From: Methylomarinum sp050304855
GTDB taxonomy: Bacteria > Pseudomonadota > Gammaproteobacteria > Methylococcales > Methylomonadaceae
NCBI GenBank assembly: GCA_050304855.1
Contig: JBNLEI010000086.1
Span: 1-25,148, forward strand
DNA: 25,148 nucleotides
Direction: 5' to 3'
The notes under the pieces are model-generated. The model made no database searches. It was given only the letters and a program-made list of their open reading frames with translations, and was not told the origin of the DNA. Positions 8,294 through 16,203 of the stretch are shown piece after piece; position 1 is the stretch's first letter; each line of letters starts with the position of its first letter. A program made the translations under genes and the position numbers.

Positions 8294-8986
8294 ATGCTTC
8301 GCTTATTGATTATTGAAGATAATTACGACCTCGCCTTGGAACTGGCAGACTTTTTCGAAGGTCAGGGCCATGTGATCGATAGGGCGGCCGATGGCGTCAC
8401 CGGTCTGCATCTGGCAGTTGTTAATGATTACGATGTATTGATACTCGATCTGGGTTTGCCAGGAATGGACGGTCTGGAGTTATGCAAACGTTTACGTACC
8501 GATGCGGGGAAATGGCTGCCGGTTTTGATGTTGACAGCCAGAGACACACTTCACGACCGGGTGTCGGGTTTTGAACATGGCGCCGACGATTATCTGGTTA
8601 AGCCGTTTGCTTTGAAAGAGTTGCAAATGCGAGTCCAAGCCCTGGCAAGGAGAGGGCAAGGGCGCCGGCAAAATGCGATTTTGCGTTGCGGTGACCTGGA
8701 ATTAAACAGCGACACGCGGTTAGTCCGGCGCAACAGTAAAGAGATTGAACTGACTGGTATTGAGTTCCAGATTCTTGAATTGTTAATGCTGCGTTCCCCG
8801 AAAGTTGTGAATAGGAATGAAATCATCCAAAAAATCTGGGACGATAATCCGCCGGACGGCGACGTGTTGAAAGTCCACATTCATAATTTGCGCAATGCTA
8901 TCGACAAACCGTTTGCAGAACCGTTATTGCATACGGTTCGAGGGATCGGTTACAAAATTCAGTCCGAACATGCCTTATCGCCTTAA
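8294..8986 (+). CDS. OmpR/PmrA-like response regulator
   Basis: 230 residues. The receiver domain (1-118) shows IIEDN (E8, D9), phospho-acceptor D52 in LDLGLPGMDGLEL, T81 and K103 in YLVKPF. The C-terminal winged helix (about 128-225) ends in the typical VRGIGYKI. ATG 8294 is chosen over the upstream TTG (8279) because MLRLLIIEDN is the normal family beginning. The sequence most resembles the PmrA/QseB/TctD branch by eye. It overlaps its kinase gene by 17 bases and lies in the middle of the operon it probably controls; the four 11-bp-spaced TTAACC repeats at 4056-4094 are the likely target. In enterics the PmrA homologue activates eptA and arnT, the same enzyme classes found here. Confidence 0.9.
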   Translation: MLRLLIIEDNYDLALELADFFEGQGHVIDRAADGVTGLHLAVVNDYDVLILDLGLPGMDGLELCKRLRTDAGKWLPVLMLTARDTLHDRVSGFEHGADDYLVKPFALKELQMRVQALARRGQGRRQNAILRCGDLELNSDTRLVRRNSKEIELTGIEFQILELLMLRSPKVVNRNEIIQKIWDDNPPDGDVLKVHIHNLRNAIDKPFAEPLLHTVRGIGYKIQSEHALSP

Positions 8987-10280
8987 TATCCGTTATCGGA
9001 TTTTTTTAACTTATCCGCTGCTAGGGTTACTGATCAGCGCCATCGTGATTGTTTTCTTCATTGTTTCCTTCGATTTGTTGGAAAGACAGTTCATGGAAAA
9101 CTTTTTGTTGGAAGAGCTGGATCATTTTATTGAAACCAGCAAACATGATGCGTCTTTTTCCGAGCATCATGCCAAACATTGGCGAGTATACCGGGTCGAT
9201 GCCGACCATCCGAATTCGGCATTGGATTTCTTATCTTCCTATGTTCCTGGTACTTACGATATCGAGATAGCTGGCGTCATGCACGATGTCGGAATCGCTG
9301 AAAAACATAACGCTCGTTACTATATTCTCTATAACGATCAGGATTCCGAAGCGCTCGAGATCAGTTTGCTGGTGTTTATGGCTGCCGGTGCGTTGGTGAT
9401 CGTTTGGGCTGCTACCGCATACGGTTTGTGGTTTTCCAAGCGCGTACTAAAACCGGTGATGACGCTTGCCGAGGAGGTCCGGCAGCTCGACTTGGGGGAA
9501 TCGAAAGCGATCGAAGTGAACGGTTATGCCAAAGATGAAGTCGGATTTCTGGCTTCCGAATTCGATATTTATATCAATCGAATCCGTAACTTGATCGAGC
9601 GTGAAAGGGAGTTTACCGCCAACGCCAGTCACGAGTTGAGAACGCCGTTGACGATCATTAAGACTGCGACGGAAGCGTTGTTGTTACAAAGGAATCTACC
9701 TGCTGAAATCAAACCGAGATTAGTACGGATAGAGCGCGCGGTCAACGAGATGCAAAATCGGTTGCAGGTGTTACTGATTTTGTCTCGCGAACCGGAAAAA
9801 TCGACGCTCCTAATCGATTCGGTCGATTTGGTAAAACTGTTGGAACAGTTGCTGGAGGATTATGATCCATTGAGGCCGTTCTCAGTAAAGGTGATCAAAC
9901 ATTATAAGGCTAAACCCTTAATCAAGGTGCCGGAGGCGATGTTATCAATCGTACTGTGCAACATCATCAAGAACGCCTTTAGCAACACTTCCGAAGGTTC
10001 GATAACGATCGATCTTGATCACAATCGGTTGATTATCGCCGATACCGGCAAGGGAATTTCGGCCAGTCATTTGCAGCATGTTCTAAAACGCGGCTATAAA
10101 GACCAAAACAGCAAAGGACAGGGCTTGGGATTATCGCTGGTGCAACGTATTTGCGACTACTATCAGTGGCGCTTGGCGATCGACAGCGTCCATGGCCAGG
10201 GAACGCGGGTGACGTTGCTCTTCGGGCAAGAAGATATTAACGGGATGCACGTTTCCGAGCATAATCATCAATCAGTTTAG
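8970..10280 (+). CDS. Sensor histidine kinase, PmrB/QseC-like, with His/acid-rich periplasmic loop
   Basis: 436 residues from ATG 8970, which overlaps the regulator gene; a longer frame exists upstream but only in shadow of that gene. TM1 is about 11-34, the periplasmic sensor about 35-131, TM2 about 132-153, a HAMP-like linker (KRVLKPVMTLAEEV) about 157-212, the H-box ASHELRTPLTII with H221, N-box NIIKNAF (N335), G1 ADTGKGIS (D358) and G2 GQGLGLSL. The periplasmic loop is rich in His and acids: ENFLLEELDHFIE (43-55) and HDASFSEHHAKHW (59-71), with more His at 80, 105 and 113. PmrB senses Fe/Al through acidic motifs; here a His-rich patch, beside a CDF exporter gene, suggests metal or pH sensing. 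That last step is inference. Confidence 0.88.
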   Translation: MPYRLNIRYRIFLTYPLLGLLISAIVIVFFIVSFDLLERQFMENFLLEELDHFIETSKHDASFSEHHAKHWRVYRVDADHPNSALDFLSSYVPGTYDIEIAGVMHDVGIAEKHNARYYILYNDQDSEALEISLLVFMAAGALVIVWAATAYGLWFSKRVLKPVMTLAEEVRQLDLGESKAIEVNGYAKDEVGFLASEFDIYINRIRNLIEREREFTANASHELRTPLTIIKTATEALLLQRNLPAEIKPRLVRIERAVNEMQNRLQVLLILSREPEKSTLLIDSVDLVKLLEQLLEDYDPLRPFSVKVIKHYKAKPLIKVPEAMLSIVLCNIIKNAFSNTSEGSITIDLDHNRLIIADTGKGISASHLQHVLKRGYKDQNSKGQGLGLSLVQRICDYYQWRLAIDSVHGQGTRVTLLFGQEDINGMHVSEHNHQSV

Positions 10281-10306
10281 AAACGCATAATTTAGGCATT
10301 ATCGTA

Positions 10307-11986
10307 GTGACGAGGTCGTTCAACAAATTCTTCGGGCTTTTCGGACGAGCCGGCTGGCCGTGGATGATTTTGTTTTTTTTCGGATTGTTGCCATACGCCT
10401 CCGTTTTTCTGTTGCACTTTCCCGATGAACGACATTATGTCGACGGCGCCTTGCAAATGCTCGATAGTGGAGATTACTGGGTACCGAGAACCGCCGAGGG
10501 TGAGTTCCGATTTAAAAAACCGATTCTGTCTTATTGGTTGACGAGTTTCTGTTTCGCATGGCTTGGAGTCAGCGAACTGGCGGCCCGGTTGCCCTTTCTA
10601 TTGGCGGGTTGTTGCGTTCTCTGGCTGACTTGGCATTTTGCATGGTTTATTTTCGGTGATAGAACCAAAGCGTCATTGTCGGCAGCTATTTTACTCTGTC
10701 AAACGCCCTTTATTCTCGCGTCCCAGCGTAGTTTGCCTGATGTTTTATTGTGTTTTGGATTGTTGTTAGCGGCTTACGGTTGCTTCAAGATACTCTTGCT
10801 TGACTGTTCTACTAAACGATTGGCGTATACCATGTTATATGGTGGAGTGTTGTTGGCCCTGCATAGCAAAGGAATGCTGGCGTTGGCGTTTCTCGCTTAT
10901 GCTTGGATTTACGCATTGATTCGTGCACCGGAACGATGGTTGCGACGAACTCAGTGGCACGTGTTCGGACTATTGATTATAGCGACTGTCGGTAGCGCTT
11001 GGTTTTTTTGGATTAATATCCGCTATCCTGACGCATTGTCGGTATTTGTCGAGGATCAGATTCGCGAAAAACTGGAAATGTCGCTGATGCAAATTCCGAA
11101 ACGATGGTTGTTTTACATCCTATATTTCATCGGATTGGGTTTTTTGCCTTGGATTCTTGCTTTCTTCTGCGCCAGGAGCGGAGAAGCGAAAGCCGATAGT
11201 GACGCTAATCCTTATCTACGTGGATTTGTTTTGGCGTGGCTGGCGCTTTGCATTGTTGTTTTTAGTTTCGGCTATCGTAACACCACCCGTTATTTATTAC
11301 CGCTGAGCCCGTTACTAGCTATTTTAAGCGTTGACTATTTATGCCGTCTCGATAGCGTCAAGTTAGGGCGTTGCTTCGGTGTTTTGGCCAACGTTTTGTT
11401 GGTTTTATTATCGATAGTGGGAATATTGCTAGGCAGTTTGCTTTGGCAGTTGGAATTGAAGAACGTCGCCGTTGCTGTTGTTTTGCTATTTTCGGCGGTT
11501 GCCGCTTGCGGCTTATGGTTGAATACTTTGTTCCGGTCGAGTTGGCGCCAGGGCTATCTGCTGGCGATCGGACAATTTCTGCTTTGGCCGTTGATGTTTA
11601 CGGCGCTGTATCCGGTGTTGCCGGATTCAGGTGCTGAGGCGGCCAGAATTTTACGACAACTTCCCAATATTCAAACCAAACCGGTGTTTTATCTGGGCAC
11701 TCCCTCTTCGGCTAGCCGTCTCCGTTTGTCATTAAAAGGCGAAAGCGTTGTGATATCCAGGGATGATTGGGAAACGGGTTTTGACCCTAAAAAGTATAGC
11801 GCGGTCGTACTGCCGGAAGAAGAGATTGCGATACCAAAGTTAAACGGCTATATCGTCAAAGGTCGCTATATCGGGGGATTCCGAAAAATCAATTTAGGCG
11901 AGGCGGCCAAGGCGGTTTTAGACAGTGATTTTAAACGCTTTTTGCAGGGCAGGACGCGTTATTTTCAAGTCTGGGTCACCGTTTAA
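10307..11986 (+). CDS. GT39/83-family glycosyltransferase, ArnT-like
   Basis: 559 residues with about 11-13 membrane segments and a C-terminal periplasmic domain. The first periplasmic loop carries FPDERHYVDGALQML (D40, E41), then DSGDYWVPRTAEGEFRFKKPILSYWL, matching the DE...KPxLxYW pattern of ArnT/PMT-type transferases that use undecaprenyl-phosphate sugars. ArnT adds aminoarabinose to lipid A and causes polymyxin resistance; related enzymes add galactosamine or other sugars. No arnB/A/D genes occur here, so the sugar is probably not made locally as L-Ara4N. GTG start; 26 bases after the kinase stop, last gene of the operon. The convergent GT2 and LAB_N genes just downstream would supply the lipid-linked sugar. 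Confidence 0.82.
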   Translation: MTRSFNKFFGLFGRAGWPWMILFFFGLLPYASVFLLHFPDERHYVDGALQMLDSGDYWVPRTAEGEFRFKKPILSYWLTSFCFAWLGVSELAARLPFLLAGCCVLWLTWHFAWFIFGDRTKASLSAAILLCQTPFILASQRSLPDVLLCFGLLLAAYGCFKILLLDCSTKRLAYTMLYGGVLLALHSKGMLALAFLAYAWIYALIRAPERWLRRTQWHVFGLLIIATVGSAWFFWINIRYPDALSVFVEDQIREKLEMSLMQIPKRWLFYILYFIGLGFLPWILAFFCARSGEAKADSDANPYLRGFVLAWLALCIVVFSFGYRNTTRYLLPLSPLLAILSVDYLCRLDSVKLGRCFGVLANVLLVLLSIVGILLGSLLWQLELKNVAVAVVLLFSAVAACGLWLNTLFRSSWRQGYLLAIGQFLLWPLMFTALYPVLPDSGAEAARILRQLPNIQTKPVFYLGTPSSASRLRLSLKGESVVISRDDWETGFDPKKYSAVVLPEEEIAIPKLNGYIVKGRYIGGFRKINLGEAAKAVLDSDFKRFLQGRTRYFQVWVTV

Positions 11987-12018
11987 TGAACACCTAGGCC
12001 GCGGAATTTTGCCGATGA

Positions 12019-12297
12019 TTATTCCAATCCCAGGCGTTTTTTTTCGAGCCTGATTAAATAAAGGTTGCGCGAATATATCAACAGACCGCTTGCTTGCCCG
12101 ACAATAAACACCGGATCCATGCGATGGATAGCGTAAACCAGCAGCGTTAGTCCCCCGGCGATGCTGAAATACCAAAAGGCATTGGGAATAATGCTGCGTT
12201 TTACCCGCTCGCTTTGTAGCCATTGCACGAGAAAACGCGCCGAGAACAGTCCCTGGCCTAGAAAACCCACTGAAATCCAGAGCATTTCGTCAGTCAT
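12019..12297 (-). CDS. Small LAB_N-domain membrane protein (lipid A biosynthesis N-terminal domain)
   Basis: 92 residues, three hydrophobic segments. ISVGFLGQGLFSARFLVQW, IPNAFWYFSIAGGLTLLVYAI and PVFIVGQASGLLIYSRNLYL match the LAB_N domain, which in some bacteria is fused to the front of LpxB but here stands alone. Stand-alone LAB_N proteins resemble small multidrug/flippase-like proteins and recur beside GT2 and ArnT-like genes; a role in flipping the undecaprenyl-phosphate sugar to the periplasm is inference. The start overlaps the upstream GT2 stop by 8 bases, so the two are co-translated. The gene converges on the ArnT-like gene with a 32-base gap and no clear terminator. Confidence 0.82.
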   Translation of the reverse strand: MTDEMLWISVGFLGQGLFSARFLVQWLQSERVKRSIIPNAFWYFSIAGGLTLLVYAIHRMDPVFIVGQASGLLIYSRNLYLIRLEKKRLGLE

Positions 12298-13021
12298 TGT
12301 TTAATTCCTCAAGCTCGGGAAGTCTTGCTCTTTTATTCAGCCACATCACACCCAGCAAATCCACCATTCCGGCTAACAAACGGTCCAATGTGCCATATTT
12401 CGACGAGCCGTTGATTCTCCTTCTGTGATTGACTCGAACCGACATGACTTGACCGCCGGCCCGCAAAATCAAAGCCGGTAGAAAACGATGCATGTGGTCG
12501 AAGTAAGGTAGCGATAAAAACTTATCGCGCAAGAAAATTTTCAAACCGCAGCCGGTATCAGGAGTATTGTCTTTCAGCAGCGTCGCACGCACGCTATTGG
12601 CTACTCTCGAGCATAAACGGCGCCAGCGACTGTCGTTGCGTTGATAGCGCCAACCTGTGATCATCCATAATGAAAGGTTGATTGCGCGTTGTTGCTGAAA
12701 AAATTCCCACAAACGAGGAATGTCGGCAGGGTCGTTCTGACCGTCTCCATCAAGGGTTGCGATAACGTCATATTTCGCCGCTCGCACGCCGCTACAGATC
12801 GCGGTGCTTTGTCCGCAGCTTTGTCGATGGTGTAATATTCGTAAGCAAGGTATACGTTGAGCCGCTTTTTTCAGAATTTGCGTTGTTTCATCGCAACTGC
12901 CGTCGTCGACAAAGATGATTTCATAACCTTGAGCATGACACATTGCGTCGACAATTTCCGAAAGAAGGGGGGCTATGTTGTCGGCTTCATTAAAAACAGG
13001 AACCACTACCGATACTTCCAA
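12290..13021 (-). CDS. GT2 glycosyltransferase, polyprenyl-phosphate sugar synthase-like (DPM1/ArnC type)
   Basis: 243 residues of GT-A fold: SVVVPVFNEADNI at the N-terminus, IIFVDDGSCDET (nucleotide site), ATLDGDGQNDPADI (metal-binding DxD region) and DNTPDTGCGLKIFLRD, the motif of polyprenyl-phosphate mannose/hexose transferases. No C-terminal membrane pair as in ArnC or GtrB is evident. The likely product is an undecaprenyl-phosphate sugar donor for the ArnT-like enzyme encoded opposite it. Start is TTG at 13021 with GGAG eight bases upstream; MEVSVVVPVFNE is the normal beginning. Transcribed from a good sigma-70-like promoter at 13107-13135. The same GT2 + ArnT-like pairing is known for galactosamine on Francisella lipid A (FlmF2/FlmK), but the sugar here is unknown. 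Confidence 0.85.
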   Translation of the reverse strand: MEVSVVVPVFNEADNIAPLLSEIVDAMCHAQGYEIIFVDDGSCDETTQILKKAAQRIPCLRILHHRQSCGQSTAICSGVRAAKYDVIATLDGDGQNDPADIPRLWEFFQQQRAINLSLWMITGWRYQRNDSRWRRLCSRVANSVRATLLKDNTPDTGCGLKIFLRDKFLSLPYFDHMHRFLPALILRAGGQVMSVRVNHRRRINGSSKYGTLDRLLAGMVDLLGVMWLNKRARLPELEELNND

Positions 13022-13106
13022 TAGTTTTACTCCAATAAAAAAGACATAACACGAAATGAATTGAGTTAATATGCGGTTTTAAAAAACCTATTTAACTTAG
13101 GGATAT

Positions 13107-13135
13107 ATTATATATTTTTGCATCACAAGTACCAA
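13107..13135 (-). promoter_or_regulatory. Sigma-70-type promoter for the GT2-LAB_N operon
   Basis: Read on the minus strand: -35 TTGGTA (13135-13130, four of six matches to TTGACA), a 17-base spacer, and a perfect -10 TATAAT (13112-13107). The predicted start near 13100 leaves about 80 bases of AT-rich leader before the TTG start. Three TTAA sites in that leader are 13 bp apart (13066, 13079, 13092), not the 11 bp seen at 4056-4094. Confidence 0.6.
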
Positions 13136-13356
13136 AAACAACCGGGTGTTGGTCGGATTTTGTGGTGAAAAAACTTCTACGAAAACAAATTTTCGATTGT
13201 CTAATAATGACTATTTTGACAGTTCAAAGTGAGTCATCGTTACTTTCGATCTGTCTAGATGGTCCATTGATGATAGATCGTTGCGTGTCGAAAAAATGCT
13301 TCGATTTTTTTGATCAATTCTGGTTGCCGATTTTGCTTAATTCGACGAGGTCCGGT
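13136..13356 (+). other. AT-rich leader upstream of the PEBP gene, no gene seen
   Basis: The stretch between the GT2 promoter and the likely PEBP start is open in the PEBP frame from 13162, but the encoded residues look random (KKCFDFFDQFW) and resemble no PEBP. TTGACA occurs at 13216-13221, but 17-19 bases downstream there are only weak -10 matches (GTTACT, TACTTT). It is probably the promoter and leader of the PEBP gene; no exact promoter can be called. Confidence 0.35.
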
Positions 13357-13932
13357 ATGAATAGACTGAATTCAAGAAGCCTTACCGTTTTGCTATTGAC
13401 TATTTATTTTTCAATATATAACGTGCTGGTTCAATCCGCCGAAGGAGGAGCCGATATGACTCTTACATTAAACTCTCCAAGTTTCGCCCATCAACAAGAC
13501 ATGCCGCGACGTTTCAGTTGCGACGGGGAAGATGTTTCGCCGGCCTTAAGCTGGTCGGATATCCCAAGCGGTACCCAAAGTCTGGTGCTGATTGTCGATG
13601 ATCCGGATGCGCCCGACCCTGCAGCACCGAAAATGACTTGGGTGCATTGGTTGCTTTATAACCTTCCGCCGAGTGTGACCGCTTTGTCTGAGAATATCCG
13701 CGCTGACGAGCTGCCCGGCGGGACGCTGCAAGGCAAAAACGACTGGGGTCGAACCGGATACGGAGGGCCGTGCCCGCCTATCGGGCGACATCGCTATTTC
13801 CACAAACTTTACGCACTGGATATCATATTACCCGATCTGAATCATCCCGATAAAGCCGGTTTGGAGCGCGCTATGCACGGGCATGTCATCGAACAGGCGG
13901 AATTGATCGGGACTTATCAGCGCCACCGTTAA
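13357..13932 (+). CDS. YbhB/YbcL-family (PEBP, Raf kinase inhibitor-like) protein with possible signal peptide
   Basis: PEBP signature segments are clear: VDDPDAPDPAAPKMTWVHWL and GGPCPPIGRHRYFHKLYALD. Two starts compete. ATG 13357 (with GACGAGG six bases upstream) gives 191 residues beginning MNRLNSRSLTVLLLTIY, a signal-peptide-like N-terminus ending near QSAEGGA. ATG 13456 has a near-perfect AGGAGGAG five bases upstream and gives 158 residues, the length of cytoplasmic E. coli YbhB. The longer form would be periplasmic like YbcL. I annotate the longer form and flag the second start. PEBP proteins bind anionic ligands; bacterial functions are mostly unknown. It converges on the slipin gene with only three bases between stops. 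Confidence 0.85.
   Translation: MNRLNSRSLTVLLLTIYFSIYNVLVQSAEGGADMTLTLNSPSFAHQQDMPRRFSCDGEDVSPALSWSDIPSGTQSLVLIVDDPDAPDPAAPKMTWVHWLLYNLPPSVTALSENIRADELPGGTLQGKNDWGRTGYGGPCPPIGRHRYFHKLYALDIILPDLNHPDKAGLERAMHGHVIEQAELIGTYQRHR
13456..13458 (+). promoter_or_regulatory. Internal start codon with strong Shine-Dalgarno in the PEBP gene
   Basis: AGGAGGAG (13443-13450) lies five bases before an in-frame ATG at 13456, giving MTLTLNSPSF, exactly where cytoplasmic YbhB proteins begin. The purine-rich site also codes for Glu-Gly-Gly of the longer form, so it may be either a true initiation site or chance. Confidence 0.5.
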
Positions 13933-13935
13933 AAC

Positions 13936-14670
13936 TCAGGGTTTCAGACTCCTGATAATATCGAGCGGGAACACGATGGTGGACGACTTGTCGCCGGCGA
14001 TTTCGGTCAGTGTTTGTAAATATCTGAGCTGTATCGCTTCCGGCTGTACGGACAACATTTTCGCCGCTTCCAGCAACTTTTCGGAGGCTTGCATTTCGCC
14101 TTCGGCATGGATGACTTTGGCCCGGCGGGTACGTTCGGCTTCCGCCTGTTTGGCGATCGCACGGATCATGCTCTCGTCAAGATCGACGTGTTTGATTTCG
14201 ACATTTGACACTTTGATGCCCCAAGCGTCGGTTTGCTGATCCAGATTAGTTTGTATATCGATATTGAGACGGTCGCGCTCCGCCAGCATTTCATCGAGCT
14301 CATGCTGGCCTAATACCGAACGCAGCGTGGTTTGCGCTAATTGGCTGGTGGCGTCGTAAAAATTCTCCACCTGGATGATCGCCTTGTCCGGCTCTATCAC
14401 CCGAAAATAAACCACGGCATTGACTTTCACCGAAACGTTATCCCGGGAAATGACGTCTTGTGTCGGTACGTCCATGACGATGGTTCGTAAATCGACCCGT
14501 TCCATTTGCTGGATTAACGGGATGACGATGATGAATCCCGGTCCTTTGACCTTGTAAAATCGGCCGAGTAGAAAAATGACGCCGCGTTCGTACTCTCTAA
14601 GAATTCGGAACGAGCTGATTAATATGACCAGCAAAGCGCTGATGAAAATATAACCGAAATTTGCCAACAT
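13936..14670 (-). CDS. Slipin: stomatin/prohibitin-like SPFH membrane protein
   Basis: 244 residues: one N-terminal hydrophobic helix (about 5-20), then an SPFH domain beginning RILREYERGVIFLLGRF and including GPGFIIVIPLIQQMERVDLRT, followed by a helical part (EAERTRRAKVIHAEGEMQASEKL) and IRSLKP at the end. Slipins oligomerise on the inner membrane and organise microdomains. The upstream gene encodes its standard partner, an NfeD1b protease; archaeal homologues show stomatin cleavage by this protease. ATG 14670 shares its A with the protease stop TGA, and GGAGAAC lies just upstream; a GTG one codon earlier is possible. Companion PspA-type genes occur about 4 kb away. Confidence 0.93.
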   Translation of the reverse strand: MLANFGYIFISALLVILISSFRILREYERGVIFLLGRFYKVKGPGFIIVIPLIQQMERVDLRTIVMDVPTQDVISRDNVSVKVNAVVYFRVIEPDKAIIQVENFYDATSQLAQTTLRSVLGQHELDEMLAERDRLNIDIQTNLDQQTDAWGIKVSNVEIKHVDLDESMIRAIAKQAEAERTRRAKVIHAEGEMQASEKLLEAAKMLSVQPEAIQLRYLQTLTEIAGDKSSTIVFPLDIIRSLKP

Positions 14671-16046
14671 CACTTGTTCTCCACTGTTTTGATGGGGTTA
14701 ACCGTTAGTAACAGGCCGTGGATGGCCGTTACTTCGACTTTTTCGTTTTTCCGCAGCGGGATTGGGCTGGTCGCCAACCAATTCTCGCTGTGGATGCGAA
14801 CCATCCCGGTTTCGTTGAAATCCTCCAGTGTCACACCGATAGCACCAATCATCTCTTCTTTACCGCTGACCACCGGACTTTGCCGGGATTTGATCAAGAG
14901 ACCGATCGCGATCATGAAAAAGGCGGCGCTACTCAATGCAAAACCGGCGATCAGGCCAAGGTCAATGCCGAATCCGGGGACGTCCGTGTCCATTAAAATA
15001 ATCGAACCGATGACGAATGCCACCACTCCGCCCAAGCCGAGAATACCGATGCTGGGAACGAACGCTTCGGCGATCATCAGCGCGATTCCAAGCAGTATCA
15101 GCGCCATGCCTGCGTAATTGATGGGCAATAATTGCAGGGCGTACATGGCGAGCAATAAGCAAATGCCGCCGATCGTTCCGGGCACGATACTGCCCGGATT
15201 GGAAAACTCGAACACCAGGCCGTAGATGCCGACCATCAATAGAATATATGCAATGCTGGGATTGGTAATAACAGCCAGAAACTCGCTACGCCAGTCGGGT
15301 GGGATATGTTGAATTTCGACCTGATCGCTATGGAACTCGATGATCTGTCCGGCCACTTTGATTTTTCGACCTTGTATTTGTTTCAGTAAATCGTCGGTAT
15401 CGGCGGCAATGATGTCGATAACGTTAAGTTTAAGCGCTTCTTCGGCTGAAAGGCTCGCAGCTTCGCGCACGGCTTTTTCGGCCCATTCCTCATTTCTGCC
15501 ATACATTTTTGCCAAACTACGGATATAAGCGGCCGCGTCATTGACCATCTTATGTGACATCGGGTCGGATAACGTTTTGTCTTTTTGTTTATCTTTCTCT
15601 TCTTTTTTGTCTTCGCCGAAATCGCCAAAGCCGCCGATTTGTACCGGTGTTGCCGCCCCCAGGTTAGTAGCCGGTGCCATGGCCGCGATATGGCTGGCGT
15701 AGAGGATATAGGTGCCGGCGCTGGCCGCTCGTGCTCCGCCCGGCGCCACATAAGTCATAACGGGTATCGGGGAGGCGATAATCTGCTTGATAATTTTTCG
15801 CATCGAAACATCCAGTCCTCCGGGGGTGTCCATTTGAATTAGAACGGCAATGGCTCGACTGTCAATTGCCTTTTGCAGGTTGCGTTCGATGTAATCGCTG
15901 GTGGCAGGACCGATGACATCGCCGATTTCAAGCTGGACGATGACTTCTGGTTGCAATGCCGGCTTGTCGATTTCCTCACTGTAAGCATATCCGGCAACCG
16001 ACAGCAAAAGCAGTAAAACCAGTCGGATATTCCGTAACATCAACAT
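14670..16046 (-). CDS. NfeD1b: membrane serine protease with C-terminal NfeD domain
   Basis: 458 residues. A signal peptide (MLMLRNIRLVLLLLLSVAGYAYS) precedes a ClpP-class protease domain (about 34-240) with VLIQMDTPGGL, catalytic S109 in ARAASAGTYILY and K166 in HKMVNDAAAYIRSLA, a Ser-Lys dyad placed as in the archaeal protease PH1510. A charged insert (FGEDKKEEKDKQKDKT, about 143-158) lies between them. Four to five membrane helices (about 255-385) and a C-terminal OB-fold NfeD domain (about 395-458, GAIGVTLEDFNETGMVRIHSE) follow. Substrate in homologues is the stomatin C-terminus. The stop overlaps the slipin start. A second ATG two codons downstream is possible; the ribosome site is weak. 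Confidence 0.92.
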   Translation of the reverse strand: MLMLRNIRLVLLLLLSVAGYAYSEEIDKPALQPEVIVQLEIGDVIGPATSDYIERNLQKAIDSRAIAVLIQMDTPGGLDVSMRKIIKQIIASPIPVMTYVAPGGARAASAGTYILYASHIAAMAPATNLGAATPVQIGGFGDFGEDKKEEKDKQKDKTLSDPMSHKMVNDAAAYIRSLAKMYGRNEEWAEKAVREAASLSAEEALKLNVIDIIAADTDDLLKQIQGRKIKVAGQIIEFHSDQVEIQHIPPDWRSEFLAVITNPSIAYILLMVGIYGLVFEFSNPGSIVPGTIGGICLLLAMYALQLLPINYAGMALILLGIALMIAEAFVPSIGILGLGGVVAFVIGSIILMDTDVPGFGIDLGLIAGFALSSAAFFMIAIGLLIKSRQSPVVSGKEEMIGAIGVTLEDFNETGMVRIHSENWLATSPIPLRKNEKVEVTAIHGLLLTVNPIKTVENK

Positions 16047-16082
16047 AACGCGCTATCCACTTTCTGATTGATCGGTACCGCC

Positions 16083-16111
16083 AGTGTACTCCCGGTCGGA
16101 TGCGACGGCAA
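16083..16111 (-). promoter_or_regulatory. Candidate promoter of the nfeD-slipin operon
   Basis: On the minus strand, TTGCCG (16111-16106), 17 bases, TACACT (16088-16083); each hexamer matches four of six consensus bases. The predicted start near 16076 is about 30 bases before the gene. Plausible but weak. Confidence 0.4.
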
Positions 16112-16203
16112 CGATTTAACCCGATTATCGGCAGGAACGACGGTGCTAGGCCATTTTCGCGTAAAATAAACCGGATCGTTGTTCATTGATTCCGGAATAT
16201 CTC

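Noticed and set aside
11987..12018. Terminator between the convergent ArnT-like and LAB_N genes
   Set aside because: No stem of useful length with a T-run could be found in the short gap.
13066..13095. TTAA repeats as a second copy of the 4056-4094 operator
   Set aside because: The three TTAA sites are 13 bp apart rather than 11, lack the CC ending, and lie downstream of a complete sigma-70 promoter.
13162..13356. N-terminal extension of the PEBP protein to the first ATG-like start
   Set aside because: The encoded residues look random, have no ribosome site, and PEBP proteins do not carry such an extension.
16116..16121. TTAACC in front of the NCS2-like permease as another operator copy
   Set aside because: A single hexamer with no partner at 11 bp on either side; expected by chance.
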